Shown: piece after piece, positions 30,923 to 32,414 of the stretch
Layout of the letters: every line of letters starts with the position of its first letter
Position numbering within the stretch: position 1 is the stretch's first letter
NCBI RefSeq assembly: GCF_025934275.1
Contig: NZ_JAICYI010000040.1
Coordinates: 1-32,414, forward strand
DNA from: Phenylobacterium sp.
GTDB taxonomy: Bacteria; Pseudomonadota; Alphaproteobacteria; Caulobacterales; Caulobacteraceae
DNA: 32,414 bases
Direction: 5' to 3'
Notes under the pieces: model-generated
What the model saw: only the letters and a program-made list of their open reading frames with translations
The model's database searches: none
Told to the model about the DNA's origin: nothing
Translations under genes and position numbers: made by a program

Positions 30923-31750
30923 CTAGTGGCCGTGACCGAGGTTCACGACGTCGTTGAGGTAGACGGTGGCGAGCGCGGCGAACACGAAGGCCTGCAGGAA
31001 GGCGACGATCAGCTCGAGGCCGGTCAGCGCCACGACCAGCGCGAGCGACACGCCGGAGCCCGCGAAGGCCAGGTAGGCCAGGCCGCCCTGCAGGGCGAAC
31101 ACGCCCAGGCCGACCACGAAGCTGGCGAACATGTACATCACGACGTGGCCGCCGATCATGTTGCCGAACAGTCGCATGGCCAGCGTGACCGGCCGGATCA
31201 TGAACGACAGGAACTCGAGCGGCGCCACCATCAGCAGCATGTACCAGGGCAGCCCCGACGGCATGAAAAGCTTGAAGAAGCCCAGGCCGTTCTTGATGAA
31301 GCCGATCGCCACCACCGTCAGGAACGTCACGATGGCGAGCGTCGCGGTGACCGCGAGCTGGGCGGTGGCGGTGAACGTCCACGCCTGATGCGCCAGGTTT
31401 CCGAAGGCCAGCACCAGGCCCATCATGTTCATCACCAGCACCACCATGAAGATGCTGAACACGAACGGCACATAGGGCCGTCCGGCATGGCCCATGATCG
31501 GCCCCACCAGCGTCGCATCGATCAGGTCGAACAGGCTCTCGGCCGCCGATTGCAGGCGCCCGGGCACGATCTCGCGCTTGGCGGCGATCGCCAGGAAGCC
31601 GCAGATCAGCAGCGCCGCGAGGCCCATCGCCAGCGTCGCATTGGTGATCGACATGTCCAGCGTGAAGCCGCCGATGCGGATCGGCGCGAACCTCACGATG
31701 GGATGGACCAGGAACTGCTCCATCGGGGCGATCGGGGGCGCTTTGGCCAT
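30923..31750 (-). CDS. atpB: F0F1 ATP synthase subunit a
   Basis: A 275-residue stator subunit providing the proton half-channels. The essential arginine is R193 in PVTLAMRLFGNMIGGHVV; the second conserved helix near the C-terminus is ALTGLELIVAFLQAFVFAAL. Five to six membrane helices are apparent (for example FSIFMVVLVMNMMGLVLAF and VTATLAIVTFLTVVAIGF). N-terminal MAKAPPIAPMEQFLVHPIV is typical for this class. It starts 15 bp after the atpI stop. Confidence 0.97.
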   Translation of the reverse strand: MAKAPPIAPMEQFLVHPIVRFAPIRIGGFTLDMSITNATLAMGLAALLICGFLAIAAKREIVPGRLQSAAESLFDLIDATLVGPIMGHAGRPYVPFVFSIFMVVLVMNMMGLVLAFGNLAHQAWTFTATAQLAVTATLAIVTFLTVVAIGFIKNGLGFFKLFMPSGLPWYMLLMVAPLEFLSFMIRPVTLAMRLFGNMIGGHVVMYMFASFVVGLGVFALQGGLAYLAFAGSGVSLALVVALTGLELIVAFLQAFVFAALATVYLNDVVNLGHGH

Positions 31751-31765
31751 CTATTCCCTACCGTC

Positions 31766-32113
31766 TCAATCGTCCTCGTCGTCGGCGGCGCTGGGCAGCG
31801 ATCCGGCGCGTTCCGATTCCGTCTTGGCCCACGCCCCGGCGCCGCGGATGGCGACGAAGGTGGACACCCCCACGCCGATCAGCAGACCGCCGATCAGGCC
31901 GAAGGGAGCCGTATGTGCGAGCCGGTCGAACAGCCAGCCGAAGCCAAGGCCGCCAAGCACCCCGCCCACCACTTCGCCGAGGAAGCGGTAACCCTGGCCC
32001 ATCGCGCGCTGCGAAACGACGCGCCCTGGCGGCGCGCGCTCAGCCTCGAAGGCGGCGAGCCGCTCGTCGAGGCTCTTCAGGGCCTCTTCGCGCGGATCGT
32101 CCGGCTGGGGCAT
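31766..32113 (-). CDS. atpI: AtpI/AtpZ-type ATP synthase accessory protein
   Basis: A 115-residue inner-membrane protein of the AtpI/AtpZ family, which leads F0 operons and is thought to help assemble the c-ring or supply Mg/Ca. An acidic/basic N-terminal helix (DDPREEALKSLDERLAAFEA) precedes two membrane helices, YRFLGEVVGGVLGGLGFGWL and PFGLIGGLLIGVGVSTFVAI; the glycine-rich first helix is characteristic. It ends in an acidic tail (ADDEDD). I start at ATG 32113 (MPQPDDPRE); a TTG five codons upstream is also in frame. First gene of the operon. Confidence 0.88.
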   Translation of the reverse strand: MPQPDDPREEALKSLDERLAAFEAERAPPGRVVSQRAMGQGYRFLGEVVGGVLGGLGFGWLFDRLAHTAPFGLIGGLLIGVGVSTFVAIRGAGAWAKTESERAGSLPSAADDEDD

Positions 32114-32174
32114 GCGTCGGGAGGCCAAAAGACCGCGACGTCGCCGCCACGGCGGGGGGCTTCAGGTCGCGCGG

Positions 32175-32203
32175 AACCTATAGAGCGTGCTGCGGCGCGT
32201 CAA
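32175..32203 (-). promoter_or_regulatory. Promoter of the F0 ATP synthase operon
   Basis: On the minus strand TTGACG (32198-32203) is separated by 17 nt from TAGGTT (32175-32180); equivalently TTGACGC-N10-GCTCTATA fits the alphaproteobacterial vegetative consensus. It lies 62 bp upstream of the atpI ATG in the spacer after smc. Confidence 0.65.
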
Positions 32204-32279
32204 GACTGCTGCATCGCACATTAGCTGCCTGAATTCGTTACATTTTTTCGCGAGCGCTGCAGAACGCGCGGAGCCTCGC

Positions 32280-32414
32280 CTACTGCGCCGCCATGGCCTC
32301 GGCCTGGGTCAGGTCGACCGAGACCAGCTGCGAGACGCCGCGCTCGGACATGGTGACCCCGAACAGCCGGTCCATCCGCGCCATGGTCACCGGGTTGTGG
32401 GTGATCACCACGAA
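32280..32414 (-). CDS. smc: Chromosome partition protein SMC, C-terminal end (partial)
   Basis: Forty-four codons and the stop are in the window; the rest lies beyond its end. The sequence [20 protein letters not shown] followed by [15 protein letters not shown] is the end of the SMC ATPase head: H6 is the H-loop histidine after the Walker B/D-loop strand, and the 'TMxxxGVSxLVSVDL' ending is typical of bacterial SMC. The full protein would be a ~1150-residue coiled-coil ATPase that organises chromosomes with ScpA/ScpB. It is upstream of and collinear with the ATP synthase operon, which has its own promoter in the ~165-bp spacer. Confidence 0.9.
   Translation of the reverse strand, partial: FVVITHNPVTMARMDRLFGVTMSERGVSQLVSVDLTQAEAMAAQ

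Noticed and set aside
32221..32279. CATTTTTTCG run near the smc stop, as an intrinsic terminator.
   Set aside because: The T-run is on the plus strand, while smc is transcribed from the minus strand, where it reads as A's; no stable stem precedes it in either direction.

Overview
The window is a contiguous stretch of GC-rich (roughly 70% by eye) alphaproteobacterial chromosome. The closest match I can suggest is Caulobacterales (Caulobacter/Phenylobacterium type). Three things support this: paired F0 subunits b and b' in an atpI-atpB-atpE-b'-b cluster directly downstream of smc, a split glycine decarboxylase (gcvPA/gcvPB) behind a tandem glycine riboswitch, and promoter-like sites resembling the alphaproteobacterial TTGACGS-N10-14-GCTANAWC consensus. 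The assignment rests on family recognition, not on a database search.

Layout. 1-3.6 kb: the C-terminal end of an RTX-type protein, a 41-residue one-helix protein, a GNAT acetyltransferase, an MFS exporter and an SDR dehydrogenase ending at a good intrinsic terminator. 3.7-4.9 kb: a TetR-type regulator and a cupin protein, with a 16-bp operator-like palindrome on the -35 of their promoter. 4.9-7.9 kb: a five-gene minus-strand operon (HSDL2-like SDR, HAD hydrolase, three different GNATs) in which every junction is a 4-nt stop/start overlap. 8-10.3 kb: an MBL-fold hydrolase, thioredoxin 2 (trxC) and a small heat-shock protein. 10.4-13 kb: an unassigned fold-type-I PLP enzyme, divergent from a 41-residue membrane protein paired with a leucine-rich-repeat-like protein. 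13-15.4 kb: a MarR regulator with two operator-like sites, rnhA overlapping thrB, and an orphan AbrB/MazE-like protein. 15.4-18.8 kb: a polytopic membrane protein (possibly GT-C-like) divergent from a winged-helix/TPR regulator. 18.8-22.2 kb: a methyltransferase, a Crp/Fnr regulator, ispH, and a secreted protein with a glycine tract, which overlaps argS by 4 nt. 24.1-29 kb: the glycine cleavage operon gcvT-gcvH-gcvPA-gcvPB behind two glycine aptamers, with gcvH bracketed by two copies of a two-hairpin REP-like element. 29.2-32.4 kb: a small membrane protein, the minus-strand F0 ATP synthase operon with a clear promoter, and the 3' end of smc.

How the genes work together. The gcv operon is one functional unit: T, H and P proteins degrade glycine, and glycine sensed by the leader should switch the operon on. 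The F0 genes build the membrane sector of ATP synthase; the F1 genes are not in this window. trxC and hsp20 are stress-protection genes side by side. Most of the rest is housekeeping (rnhA, thrB, ispH, argS, smc) mixed with small regulator/enzyme pairs of unknown substrate. I see no IS element, prophage, CRISPR array, rRNA or tRNA. I did not find a clearly new multi-gene defence or mobile system; the best leads are the regulatory sites, the five-gene GNAT operon, the gcvH-bracketing repeats and the unassigned PLP enzyme.
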